Assembly (NCBI RefSeq): GCF_900156895.1
Contig: NZ_FTPD01000017.1
Span: 199,422 to 263,421, forward strand
DNA length: 64,000 nucleotides
Reading direction: 5' to 3'
Origin: Mesorhizobium prunaredense
Lineage (GTDB): Bacteria; Pseudomonadota; Alphaproteobacteria; Rhizobiales; Rhizobiaceae
Shown here: one piece after another, positions 9,597-18,070 of the stretch
How positions within the stretch are numbered: the stretch's first letter is position 1
Layout of the letters: the number at the start of each line of letters is the position of its first letter
Translations under genes and position numbers: made by a program
The notes under the pieces: generated by a model
Database searches by the model: none
Told to the model about the DNA's origin: nothing
Seen by the model: the letters and a program-made list of their open reading frames with translations, nothing else

Positions 9597-10262
9597 ATGC
9601 CCATCTGGGAATTTTTACAGAAGTATAGTTCTGTGCTGATGCACGGGACGTGGGTAACTTGCCTGCAATTCGTGCTAGCCGTTCTCGTTGCGGTATCCGT
9701 TGCTCTGGTCATGGGAATCGGAAAGCTTTCGGCCAACCCGCTGATCCGCGGAACATGTGTAGTCTATATTGAACTTTTCCGCGGAACATCACTTCTGGTC
9801 CAACTCTATTGGATCTTTTTTGTGTTGCCTCTCTTTGGCATTACGCTGCCAAATTTCACTGCTGGCTTCATATCCGTGGGATTAAATTATGGGGCATATG
9901 GTGCAGAGCTTGTGCGAGGCGCGATCCAAGCAGTCCCCCGCGGACAATGGGAGGCGGCGACTGCGCTATCTATGTCGCCGTTTGCAAGAATGCGCCGCAT
10001 CGTATTGCCCCAGGCGATTGCTATTATGCTGCCTCCGTGGGGAAATCTTTTGATTGAGTTGCTCAAAGGCACGGCCCTCGTCTCGCTCATATCGGTGACG
10101 GATTTGATGTTCCAGGCCAAGCAAATCAACGCCTCAACTTACCTTTCAGCACAAGCCTTCGGGACCGCCCTCATAATTTACTACCTTTTCGCAAGAGTGC
10201 TCATTACGCCTTCGATGCGTTGGGCGGAGCATGCGGTCGCGCGGAGGTTGGGTCGGTCGTGA
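9597..10262 (+). CDS. ehuC: EhuC-like ABC transporter permease
   Basis: 221 residues from the ATG at 9597, chosen because GAGGATGG precedes it and the first membrane segment begins soon after. It has about five hydrophobic segments and the cytoplasmic EAA loop (GAIQAVPRGQWEAATALSMS) that contacts the ATPase. It belongs to the HisM/GlnP polar amino-acid permease family and is the first of two permeases. Its stop overlaps the GTG start of the next gene, implying translational coupling. It forms the inner-membrane channel with EhuD. Confidence 0.85.
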   Translation: MPIWEFLQKYSSVLMHGTWVTCLQFVLAVLVAVSVALVMGIGKLSANPLIRGTCVVYIELFRGTSLLVQLYWIFFVLPLFGITLPNFTAGFISVGLNYGAYGAELVRGAIQAVPRGQWEAATALSMSPFARMRRIVLPQAIAIMLPPWGNLLIELLKGTALVSLISVTDLMFQAKQINASTYLSAQAFGTALIIYYLFARVLITPSMRWAEHAVARRLGRS

Positions 10263-10927
10263 ACTTCGATTGGAGCTGGACCCTAACCTGGGAGATAATG
10301 CCACGACTGCTGTGGGCGACCGCGAATACGCTTCTTGCGGCCGGTGCAGGTTACGCGATTGCACTGGTTGGGGGCCTAATCTTTGCGCTGGCACAGCGAG
10401 CGGCGTTTGGACCAATACGTTGGGCTGTACGAGAGTTTGTTGAGTTTATTCGCTCGACACCGCTTGTTCTGCAGATTTTTTTTGTGTTTTATGTCGCTCC
10501 ACAATTTGGCATCCAATTGTCGCCTTGGACCTCTGGGCTATTGGCGATAGGCCTCCACTACTCTGCGTATTTGTCAGAGGTCTATCGCGGGGGTCTCGAA
10601 GCAGTGCCCCGTGGTCAATGGGAAGCATGCCGCGCGATTAACATGTCGGCGCGCGATACTTATTTCCGGATCATTATTCCACAAGCGCTGGTTCCCGCTG
10701 TGCCAGGCATGGGAAATTACCTGGTAGGCATTCTCAAAGATACACCGATGCTTTCTGTCATTGGTGTGATGGAGCTCATGCATGCTGCAAACTCGATCGG
10801 TTCCGAACATTACAGGTATCTTGAGCCTTTTACGCTGGTCGGCCTGATTTTCTTTCTAATTTCGCTGCCCACCGCCGGACTTGTAAAGCTGTTAGAACGC
10901 CGACTTCGATTGGGGCTGGGTCTGTGA
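10259..10927 (+). CDS. ehuD: EhuD-like ABC transporter permease
   Basis: 222 residues with a GTG start at 10259 overlapping the ehuC stop by four bases. It is a HisM/GlnP-family membrane protein with an EAA loop (GGLEAVPRGQWEACRAINMS) and the C-terminal region typical of EhuD. It pairs with EhuC to form the heterodimeric channel. The stop codon overlaps the start of ehuA, so the three genes are translationally coupled. Confidence 0.85.
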   Translation: MNFDWSWTLTWEIMPRLLWATANTLLAAGAGYAIALVGGLIFALAQRAAFGPIRWAVREFVEFIRSTPLVLQIFFVFYVAPQFGIQLSPWTSGLLAIGLHYSAYLSEVYRGGLEAVPRGQWEACRAINMSARDTYFRIIIPQALVPAVPGMGNYLVGILKDTPMLSVIGVMELMHAANSIGSEHYRYLEPFTLVGLIFFLISLPTAGLVKLLERRLRLGLGL

Positions 10928-11742
10928 CCGTGGATACGTCTGATTACCCTCTTGTGTTACCTCACACAGACAGGCCCATGGTCAGGTTTATGAATGTCAG
11001 TAAGAGTTACGGGAAACTCAACGTTATCGAACATCTGAATTTCGACGTTGCTGAAGGAGAGATGGTTTCAATCATCGGTCCGTCTGGTTCAGGCAAAACC
11101 ACTGTCTTACGCACCCTCATGACCCTCGAGACCATAAACGACGGCGTTATCTACGTTGAAGGCAAGCCGCTAACTCACATGGCCAAGGGAGGGGTGCTAG
11201 TTCCAGCTGATGAGCGTTACCTCAGACGAATGCGAACCTCTATTGGCATGTGCTTTCAAAGCTTTAATTTGTTCCCTCATATGACTGCACTTCAGAACTG
11301 CATGGAAGGCCCCGTGCAGGTTCTAGGTCTTTCAAAAAAAGAAGCACGGGAGCGTTCGGAAGAGTTGCTGCACATGGTCGGCATGATCGACAAAAGGGGT
11401 CAACATCCTTCGCGACTTTCCGGGGGACAACAGCAGCGCGTCGCAATTGCGCGAGCGTTGGCTATGCGGCCAAAGGTGATGCTCTTCGACGAGGTTACCT
11501 CCGCCTTGGATCCGGAGGTGATCGGGGAAGTGACAAACGTCATCCGCAAGCTCGTTACCGAACACAATCTAACTATGCTGATGGTGACCCACCAAATGGG
11601 GTTTGCGCGCGATATTTCAGACCGCGTCTGCTTCTTTTATGGCGGAAAGATAGAAGAGCAAGGCACTCCCCACGAACTTTTTGGAAGCCCGCAACGTGAG
11701 CGGACCAAGCAGTTTCTGTCCGCGGTCAAAGAAGCGGTGTGA
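10924..11742 (+). CDS. ehuA: EhuA-like ABC transporter ATP-binding protein
   Basis: 272 residues, GTG start overlapping the ehuD stop. Walker A GPSGSGKT lies at 52-59, the ABC signature LSGGQQQR at about 165-172, and Walker B VMLFDE with the switch region VTSALD at about 185-196. The H-loop is in MVTHQMGFA. It is the nucleotide-binding subunit for polar amino-acid-type uptake and energises the EhuC/D pore. The insertion around residues 84-100 (KPLTHMAKGGVLVPADERYL) is shared with EhuA-type ATPases rather than GlnQ. Confidence 0.88.
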   Translation: MTVDTSDYPLVLPHTDRPMVRFMNVSKSYGKLNVIEHLNFDVAEGEMVSIIGPSGSGKTTVLRTLMTLETINDGVIYVEGKPLTHMAKGGVLVPADERYLRRMRTSIGMCFQSFNLFPHMTALQNCMEGPVQVLGLSKKEARERSEELLHMVGMIDKRGQHPSRLSGGQQQRVAIARALAMRPKVMLFDEVTSALDPEVIGEVTNVIRKLVTEHNLTMLMVTHQMGFARDISDRVCFFYGGKIEEQGTPHELFGSPQRERTKQFLSAVKEAV

Positions 11743-12080
11743 GCCTCCGCATCGTCGCCGGCCTCCAGTTTGGCCGATTATAAGCCTCGCGCTTGGTGCG
11801 TTCCCACGTTCTTGTCGAGCTCGTTTCCATGGTGATACTCCGCCTGGTAAGCGGACAACTCAGCGGCACAGGTTCTTCATGGCCAATAAGACCCCTTCCT
11901 TGCGGAAGATGGTCTTCTCCACATCCTGTTTATGAAACCATCTTGTCACAAGATGAATCCGATCGGCAAACTGAATTTGACATAGAATTCCAGGCGGTGA
12001 ACCTACCGCTGTTCTGCTCTTGCCTGTTCTTACATGCATAAGACTAGTTAATACGTTGGCTGTTGAGGAGGCCAACTCGA
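11743..12080. other. Intergenic stretch before an IS630 fragment
   Basis: About 340 bases with no recognisable gene. The A/T-richer part near 12000-12060, ending in GCATAAGACTAGTTAATACG, probably contains the left end of the truncated IS630-type element. Confidence 0.35.
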
Positions 12081-12473
12081 ATGACAGCACCCCTTTCCAA
12101 GAAGCTGCGCGAGCGCATCGTATTTGCAATCGAGGCTGGCGAGAGTTGCCGGTCGGTCGCGGCTCGTTTTGGGATTGCAGTTTCTTCCGTCGTTAAGTGG
12201 ACCCAGCGCTATCGAATGAGCGGTTCTATCGAGCCTCGCAAGATGAGTGGCCGCCGAAGGCGTGTTCTGGACCCTCATCGGGATTTCATTCAGGAGCGAA
12301 TTGCCAAGGCGCCGCATTTGACCCTGCATCAGTTGAAAGCCGAGCTTGAGGCACATGGTGTAAAGGTGTCACATGACACAATATGGCAATTCCTGAGGCG
12401 GGAGGGGCTAAGCTTCAAGGTATACTCAAGCTCTGTGCAAGCCTCGCGAGGCGACGCCAGCGCTTGGCCCTAG
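12081..12473 (+). mobile_element. IS630-family transposase N-terminal fragment
   Basis: ATG at 12081 after TTGAGGAGG. The frame encodes the helix-turn-helix half of an IS630 transposase: KKLRERIVFAIEAGESCRSVAARFGI, then SVVKWTQRYR and LTLHQLKAELEAHGV-VSHDTIWQFLRREGLSFK. Homology ends at about 12420; the last 17 codons are unrelated and read into the leader of the next gene. The DDE catalytic half is missing, so the element is dead. The breakpoint falls only about 60 bp before the conserved leader of the MmgE gene. Confidence 0.8.
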
Positions 12474-12477
12474 CCAA

Positions 12478-12748
12478 CAGCAGAAAAACGCAACTTTCCT
12501 GCGTTGAATAGGGATCATTTGCGCGAAGCGCACCCCGATAGACCCTATATTGAACAGCTCCAACAGCTTCGGCCACAGCGGGCGAACAGGGTGACTGTAG
12601 ATCATCTCGGCGGGCAGCGTTGAGACAAGCTGATTGTCCTTCTCGCGCGAGGGGCTCTCTATCCACTTTGCTTGGAGGTTTAGCCATGGATGTAACAACG
12701 CAAATCATTAGGCACGTGCTCAATTCCAGCCCGGAAACGGTACCTGAG
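12478..12748 (+). repeat. Leader plus first codons of MmgE gene, duplicated at 44818-45097
   Basis: The segment beginning GCAGAAAAACGC and running through the ribosome site GCTTGGAGGT and the first 20 codons of the MmgE gene is matched at 44818-45097. The palindrome, a second GGATnATTTGCGC element and the codons for MDVTTQ..NSS.E..PE are all present there. In the second locus the codons then join a binding-protein gene. Confidence 0.75.
12489..12503. promoter_or_regulatory. Palindromic operator-like site, copy 2
   Basis: CGCAACTTTCCTGCG, 183 bp upstream of the MmgE start. It matches the window consensus CGCAGnTTTnCTGCG at most positions and is followed 9 bases later by GGATCATTTGCGC, which recurs after the copies at 44833 and, weaker, 49734 and 62709. 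Confidence 0.55.
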
Positions 12749-14080
12749 AATGGGATCGAACGTGCAAAGCTCTCCATCCTGGATACGATTGCGTGCGCAA
12801 TCGGTGGATCCAACGATCCGATCGCGCACAGCGCGCGCCAATTGGGTGCATTGTCGGGTGGCAAGCCAGAATGCACAATCTGGGTTTCGGGACAAAAGCT
12901 CCCTTCGAGCTTAGCGGCACTCGTCAATGCAACGACAGCTAGAGCCCTCGATTTCGACGATACCTATGAAATTGGCATTAATGGCTGCCATGCAAGCGCA
13001 TATAATGTTCCGCCGGCATTGGCACTGGCTGAACGCGATCCTTCTATAAACGGAGGCGACTTGCTGTCGGCCCTTGCGACGGCTATCGATCTGCATATCC
13101 GTTTAGCGCGAAGCATCACTAGCAGTGCGGGAGACACGGGCCGTGACAATATGGTCGCTGTCTGGGGCCCCACAGCGGTGAGTACTAAACTGCTTCGGCT
13201 TGACGAACAAAAAACGCGTAATGCGTTCGGAATAGCTTACGCCCATGCTGCGGGCGAATTCCAAATGTACGAAGAGACTGCACACACCGTGGCGTTGCAG
13301 CAGGGATTGAGGGCTCGTTCAGGCCTTGAGTCGGCACTCTCAGCCATGGTGGGCTTCAACGGCCCGCGAGAGCCATTCTTTGGGAGATATGGCTTCTACA
13401 AAGCCTTCGAACAGGCTTACGATCTTGATTTGCTTATGGACAAACTCGGCGACGACTATGTAAACGCCTCTATTAGCTATAAGCCTTGGCCGTCTTGCAG
13501 GGCAACGCATCATGGAATTGATGGTCTGCTTCAACTACGTGAGAGGTATAACTTCACCGCCGACGATATAGTTTCGATTCAGCTCGGGTTAAATCAGCGT
13601 TGTGAAAGCGTCGTGGGCCAGCCGCGCGATCAAAAGTGGAATCCAAATGACCCGGTGCTGGCGCGGTTCAGCCTCCCGTACGTCGTCGCTGTAGCGGCGG
13701 TGCGTGGCGGCGTTGCGATCAGCGATTTCCGGGCCGAAGCGCTGGACGATCCCGCCGTGCGCCGAGTGCTAGCGGCTACCAGGGTAGAAATTGATCCAGA
13801 AATCGATCTCACTCATGGCAGATACGGGAATTCGCCCACTGCAGTCAAAGTTCAGGTTAAGTCTGGAGCACAATATTCCATACGCATCGACAAGCCATTC
13901 GGCCATCCGGAAAACCCTGCTTCGCTGACAGATGGCATGTTGAAACTTAAGGCTTGTGCCGAAATGTCGATGTTGTCATTCTCCGAGAAACAGCTCGGGT
14001 TGATCGGCGAGTTCATAAACGACCTTGAGAAGCGCCCCACGTTGGCGCCGCTGTTCGATCTGCTGGTTGGCGCTAACTAG
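12686..14080 (+). CDS. MmgE/PrpD-family protein (2-methylcitrate dehydratase-like)
   Basis: 464 residues from the ATG at 12686, which is preceded by CTTGGAGGT; an in-frame upstream start is unnecessary. It has the helical MmgE/PrpD fold, with ERAKLSILDTIACAIGG near the start and the conserved region ALDFDDTYEIG. It also has CHASAYNVPPALALAE, then SYKPWPSCRATHHGIDG and the C-terminal small domain. The family includes 2-methylcitrate dehydratase, cis-aconitate decarboxylase and iminodisuccinate epimerase. The last acts on an aspartate-derived substrate and would fit the amino-acid setting here, but this is inference. Its leader carries the shared palindrome. No prpB or prpC neighbours are present, so propionate metabolism is not indicated. 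Confidence 0.85.
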   Translation: MDVTTQIIRHVLNSSPETVPENGIERAKLSILDTIACAIGGSNDPIAHSARQLGALSGGKPECTIWVSGQKLPSSLAALVNATTARALDFDDTYEIGINGCHASAYNVPPALALAERDPSINGGDLLSALATAIDLHIRLARSITSSAGDTGRDNMVAVWGPTAVSTKLLRLDEQKTRNAFGIAYAHAAGEFQMYEETAHTVALQQGLRARSGLESALSAMVGFNGPREPFFGRYGFYKAFEQAYDLDLLMDKLGDDYVNASISYKPWPSCRATHHGIDGLLQLRERYNFTADDIVSIQLGLNQRCESVVGQPRDQKWNPNDPVLARFSLPYVVAVAAVRGGVAISDFRAEALDDPAVRRVLAATRVEIDPEIDLTHGRYGNSPTAVKVQVKSGAQYSIRIDKPFGHPENPASLTDGMLKLKACAEMSMLSFSEKQLGLIGEFINDLEKRPTLAPLFDLLVGAN

Positions 14081-14221
14081 GAGAGTCTTAGCAACCCAGC
14101 AGCTATAGAGGAGGTCGCTGTGTGAGCTAGACTTGGTGCGAAGCCGCTAGCACTGTTCAGCTAACCAAGCAAACAGGATTGCAGACTCCAACGGCGTGGA
14201 TTTTCCCAAGCATGTCTAGCG

Positions 14222-14614
14222 CTTACGCCCTGCCCAGCGAACATCACTTTCAACCCGAGATGGCGCCCAGCCGTGGCCGGCGTGGTGGTTGAATGGCAGA
14301 AGCGGATCGAGTTCGACGTTGGCCAGGCGGTGGCGATGCGCTGAAGGGTTTGGGCGAGCCAGCCGAATGGATCGACGTCGTTCATCTTCGCGGTTTGCAG
14401 GAGTGTGGCGAGTCGTGGCCAATGTCTTCCCGCCACCGTCGCTGCCCGCGAACAATGCATTCTTCCTTGTGATTGTCTGGGGCCGGATGGTCCGCTCGAC
14501 GGCATTGGAGTCGATGTCGAGACGACCATCATGGAGGAATCGTTGTAAGCGCCAACCTGATCCCATTGTTTCGCGATCCGGTGAGTCGCAACACTCGGGA
14601 TGATTCGTCTGCAT
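14222..14614 (-). pseudogene. IS66-family TnpC transposase, C-terminal remnant
   Basis: The minus strand reads RFLHDGRLDIDSNAVERTIRP and RKNALFAGSDGGGK, the C-terminal signature of IS66 TnpC. After a frameshift near 14430 it continues in another frame as LLQTAKMNDVDPFGWLAQTLQRI and ends near 14280. The catalytic centre upstream is missing. The N-terminal part of a TnpC lies at 15480-15672 on the same strand, separated by unrelated sequence in the opposite orientation. Confidence 0.8.
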
Positions 14615-14639
14615 CCAAGTCCAGACACGGAACGTTCGC

Positions 14640-14745
14640 AGTCATCGAGGCGATGCCAGCTCGACTTGATGCCAGCCCTGCTGTCCCTCGCCGTCGGTGG
14701 TCGGATAAAGCGCGGATACTGGAAGGGTGATGCGGCCCGGCGCGA
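14640..14745 (+). pseudogene. IS66-family TnpA N-terminal remnant
   Basis: The plus strand reads RLDASPAVPRRRWSDKARILE followed, after a frameshift, by MRPGAN. This resembles the N-terminal helix-turn-helix of IS66 TnpA proteins (RRRWSDEAKARIVEEAL-PGAN). The matching TnpA C-terminus appears in the opposite orientation at 15812-15889. The fragment is short, so the call is moderate. Confidence 0.5.
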
Positions 14746-14799
14746 ACTGGCGGATGCGCAGGGCTTCGCCAGGTTGGAGGTGTGCCTGGCGGATGCAAG

Positions 14800-15441
14800 C
14801 TGAAGGCCAGTGCTTCCCTCAGACGGTTGATAATCTCAAGCCGGTTCTGGAGAACGCCGTAGAGTTTGGGGTCCATCACATCGATCTTCAGCCGGACGTC
14901 CGTCTGCGCCGTATACAGGAGTGCGTGCCGTTGCTCGAAGGATGGCGTCGGCTCGCCGACGAGGCCGGCGTGCAGGTCTACATCGAGACCCATCGCGACC
15001 GCATGACCACCGATCTTCACTTCACTCTGGATTTGCTCGACTGTTTTCCGGATCTCCGGCTGTTAGGTGACATTTCCCATTTTGTAGTCGGCCGAGAATT
15101 CCCATCGCCCATCGCGGATAATCATCACGAGGAAATCTATCGCATCCTAGAGAATTCATGGGCCTTCCACGGCCGGGTGGCGACCCGTGAGCAGGTACAG
15201 ATCGAAATCACCTACCCGCAGCACAAAATGTGGGTCGATCAGTTCCTTTCATGGTGGGAATACGGGTTCAGGAGTTGGCGGAAACGGGCAGGGGCAGAGG
15301 ACACCCTGGCATTTACTTGTGAGCTGGGTCCGAAGCCCTACGCCATTACGGGACCGGACGGCGAAGACACGAGGAGGCCCTTGTGTTGAAAGAGCGTATT
15401 GCCCAGGTCTGGCGAATGACTTCCGAAAATCAAGCATAAGG
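14800..15441 (+). pseudogene. Sugar phosphate isomerase/epimerase (TIM barrel), C-terminal two thirds
   Basis: The frame EGQCFPQTVDNLKPVLENAVEFG through VQVYIETHRDRMTTDL, LLGDISHFVVGREF, NSWAFHGRVA and FTCELGPKPYAITGPDG is a xylose-isomerase-like TIM barrel with the metal-ligand motifs ETHRDR and DISH. Near 15375 the frame shifts. The natural C-terminus EALVLKERIAQVWRM continues in another frame to a TAA at 15441. The N-terminal third is absent here but a matching N-terminus lies inverted at 15890-16081. The gene has been cut by IS66-related rearrangement. Confidence 0.8.
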
Positions 15442-15479
15442 GTGCTTCCCACAGGCGTCCGCGCGCCGCCGCCCTGCTC

Positions 15480-15672
15480 CAACTGCTTGATGATCATATG
15501 CAGATTGGCGATCCGCTCTTCAGCGTGTCGTTGAGTGTCGCCATTCGGACGATTTCGGCCTTTAGTTCCGCCGTTTCGTCCCGGAGCTCAGACTTCTCCG
15601 CCGCTATGGCGACGAGCATCGCCTTCAGCGTGTCGACATCATCAGGATGGACCGAAGCGGTGCTCGCCATGT
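15480..15672 (-). pseudogene. IS66-family TnpC N-terminal remnant
   Basis: The minus strand from ATG at 15672 reads MASTASVHPDDVDTLKAMLV and a charged coiled-coil (AAEKSELRDETAELKAEIVR). After a frameshift near 15520 it continues as ERIANLHMIIKQLEQ. This is the leucine-zipper N-terminus of TnpC. It ends just short of the usual ARFGRRSE motif. Confidence 0.65.
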
Positions 15673-15811
15673 CACCGACAGAAGCATATTTTGCCCGGTT
15701 TGGGCCGGCTTTCCGCCTCCCGAGTCACTTCGGCACGGGGTATCCGGTAGAGGTCGGGCGTCGCCTCCGCTCGGCCCCGACACGGGTCCAATCCATGCTG
15801 CGCCGGCAGGA

Positions 15812-15889
15812 TCACGCTGACCGCAACGCCCGGATCGTCTCGACCAGAAGGGTCGGCGCAACATCGCGATCCACGCGGATCGTCGCGTG
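15812..15889 (-). pseudogene. IS66-family TnpA C-terminal scrap
   Basis: ATIRVDRDVAPTLLVETIRAL followed by a stop on the minus strand resembles the C-terminal end of IS66 TnpA. It is fused in frame to the N-terminus of the TIM-barrel gene at about 15890, marking a junction. Short and therefore tentative. Confidence 0.45.
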
Positions 15890-16081
15890 CCCAAGCTCCA
15901 GGCCGGCCTTCAGGAGGCTTGATAAGCGCTCGACGAACTTGCGGTCGCGCCAGTCTGCACTGACTCCCTCGAAGCCCGCCTGAGCAATTTTCTCGATGTT
16001 CTGCTCAAGCGTAAGCTCAGGATGTTGGGCGCTGCGAAGCTCCATAGCCCACAGCGATTGAAAAATCAGAAGATCTTGCAT
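15890..16081 (-). pseudogene. Sugar phosphate isomerase/epimerase, N-terminal third
   Basis: Starting at the ATG at 16081 on the minus strand, 64 codons read MQDLLIFQSLWAMEL, then LTLEQNIEKIAQAGFEGVS, DWRD and ERLSSLLKAGLELG. This is the first strand-helix units of a TIM-barrel isomerase whose remainder sits inverted at 14800-15441 (beginning EGQCFPQT). Beyond residue 64 the sequence switches to an IS66 scrap. The start overlaps the 3' end of the upstream reductase-like gene, so the two were once an operon. Confidence 0.7.
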
Positions 16082-16660
16082 GTTCTTGCCTTGCCTGAAT
16101 CAGTTCCCGCAGGTCAGAAGCTGCCCGGACCGCCTCCGGGGTGGGCGAAATGCCTCGTTGGAGCATGACGGAGCCTATGCGCACAGCCTTGGCCACGAGG
16201 CCGATGGGACCGTAACCGGAAACCGCGGCAAGCATTCCCGGAGCATCATAGTGAAAGGCAACCAGCGCCCCCATGCCGAGCGGCCGAAGGGCAATCGTTT
16301 GATCCGGTGAGGGCAGTCCCGCAGCCTGGACTACTTTGTCGAATTGATCCGACCACATCCACGGCACCGTCTGGTAGGCCGTTTTGATGCCCAGCATGTT
16401 CTTGGCGACAATATCTCCTTGATCTTCGGCGTTTTTCCAGCACTCCAGGCGGAGCGGACGCTCCATGCCTGCGCGACGTATGCAACTTGCGTCGCCAGCC
16501 GCGAAGATCGACGGGTCAGTGGTACGCAAATACTCGTCCACGACCACCCCGTTGTCCACCTCTAGGCCGCTTGCCTCTGCTAGGGCCGTTTCCGGCGTCA
16601 CGCCGATTGCAATCAGGAGCACGTCACAGGCTATATTTTCGCCGGATGCTGAAGATGGAA
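16017..16660 (-). pseudogene. NAD(P)/FAD-dependent (ferredoxin reductase-type) oxidoreductase, C-terminal half
   Basis: The minus strand is open from about 16660 with no start codon in a suitable place. It reads CDVLLIAIGVTPETALAEASGLEVDNGVVVDEYLRTTDP-IFAAGD followed by a reductase-type C-terminal domain (MWSDQFDKVVQAAG). That is the second half of a rubredoxin/ferredoxin-NAD reductase-like flavoprotein. The FAD- and most of the NAD-binding half is missing; homology starts abruptly at an A/T-rich junction near 16660. It overlaps the TIM-barrel start by 65 bases. Non-functional remnant. Confidence 0.75.
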
Positions 16661-16954
16661 ATTACCGAGCTTTTAACTCCGGTTCGCGACAATGACATTG
16701 AGACATCGGTTATATCCAGCGAAAATATATAAGTTTTATTGGAGGAGAATATTCGCAAAGCTGCAACAGTAGCGTGCAGTTGAAGCGGAGATATTATTAT
16801 TCAAAGTGCGTGGTCGGCTCAGTAGAGGGGGTTGCGGCCGATATTTGATTAATCCAATTACGAACGCCTGCGGGCTTTGGCCACGGCCCTTCGGCGTTGC
16901 CGCTCTGGCCTGCCGCTTGAGTTCTATTCGGCATAAGAGGCCGCGAGCGCGATA
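16661..16954. other. Rearrangement junction region, no gene recognised
   Basis: Locally A/T-rich (16690-16800) between two pseudogenes of opposite strand. Nothing recognisable on either strand. Confidence 0.35.
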
Positions 16955-17395
16955 AAGCGGGTCGCCGAGCTGCTCAACGAGATTGAGAGAGGCAAGGGGT
17001 TCCTCGACCGCTATTCGGCCGAGCTTTCCGGCTGCCAGCCAGAAACAGCGCGTCTTGCATTGCTCGTTCGCTCGCCGCCCAACCGAAGCTGATCACCTGC
17101 GACGAGGTGACGTCGGTGCTCGACCCGCTGGTTGCTCGCAGCGTCCTCAAGCTGCTGCTCGATCTGCCGAAAATCGAGAACGTGACCTGCCTCTTCATTA
17201 GTTTCGCGACGGTGAACTCGATCGTTGATTCATCGCGGTGAGCGGCGAGCGTGGTGCGCTACGGCTCTAATAGCAAAGTGCTGACGCCACGCTTCGACGC
17301 CTATACCGACCTGGTGGTGTCCTCAGTGCCCGAAATGGAGCTCGGCGAGCTGGAAAGGAACGGTAGGGCTGACTTATGGAGAGTGCAGGGAGATG
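16955..17395 (+). pseudogene. Oligopeptide ABC transporter ATPase, C-terminal remnant
   Basis: The plus strand reads VAELLNEIERGKGFLDRYSAELSG. It is frameshifted in the signature region (QKQRV), then continues as ITCDEVTSVLDPLV, SVLKLLLDL, VVRYGS, TPRFDAYTDLVVSSVPEMELGEL and MESAGR-stop. This parallels the last ~140 residues of the fused ATPase at 47228-48898, down to the C-terminal MESAG. At least two frameshifts and stops are present. It lies 675 bp before an intact binding-protein gene, as the intact ATPase lies about 950 bp before its binding-protein gene. Confidence 0.8.
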
Positions 17396-18070
17396 AGCGC
17401 ACTGATGCGTGGCCCGGACAGAGCGCGATATCGACGGTAGTGCTGTGCGGGTTGGCGCCGTGGCCTTTTAATCGAACCGTTTCGATCACCTGTGAGGCCT
17501 GGGCGATTGGGTCGAGCGTCTCCTCGCTTGTGGAAGCAGATTTGTGCGATGAGGGAGCCGTCGGGCGCCCAGCCGTCGGCTTGGGGCTTCGACCATTTCG
17601 TCGTTGCCTTCCCAGCAGAAAGTCGTCCTGATTGCCGTCGCCGGCGCCAAAGATCTCCCCGGTGACGCAGCCGAAGGCGGGTCGGAGACTATCGCGACCT
17701 GAGGGAGCCCGCTTGATCCAGTTCGCAACCAACAGCTCCGCCCGCGGCTGGCGAGGCTCATGCCTGCACCGCCAGCAGGTTGGGGCAAGCGGACCAGACT
17801 CTAGGCGCCAGGTCCAGGGTGAAGGCAAACTTGACCGTTCGCGGATCGGAGCACTCAAGCAGCCTGATCAGCTTCACTTCGCTAGCGTTCGTTCCTTACC
17901 ATAACCAAAGTCGCGGTTATGCGTGCGCAGCAGAAGAACGCCGATTTGCTGCGTTGCAAGGCCAAATTTGAGTACGGTTGACGAATTCCCCGCCCTATCA
18001 TTCAGTTTATAGAAGGCGCCAGAGCCGCATCGTTTGCGCTTCGGGCGCAGCTGAACAAAGGGAGGTATCC
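17396..18070. other. Long leader / gene-free region before the binding protein at 18071
   Basis: About 675 bases between the ATPase remnant and the binding-protein gene. Both strands contain open frames but none gives a recognisable protein. The shared palindrome lies at 17939-17953. Confidence 0.4.
17939..17953. promoter_or_regulatory. Palindromic operator-like site, copy 3
   Basis: CGCCGATTTGCTGCG, 118 bp before the ATG of the binding-protein gene at 18071; flanked by GCAGAAGAA as at the copies at 12489 and 44833. The right half is perfect and the left half has one mismatch. Confidence 0.5.

Noticed and set aside
12486..12505. The palindrome at 12489 read on the minus strand looks like a small terminator (AACGCA stem followed by T residues)
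   Set aside because: The other copies of the motif lack the T-run, have a conserved centre and lie in leaders, so an operator explains them better.
17301..17858. 185-codon minus-strand frame before the binding protein at 18071
   Set aside because: It overlaps the ATPase remnant and its translation has no recognisable features.
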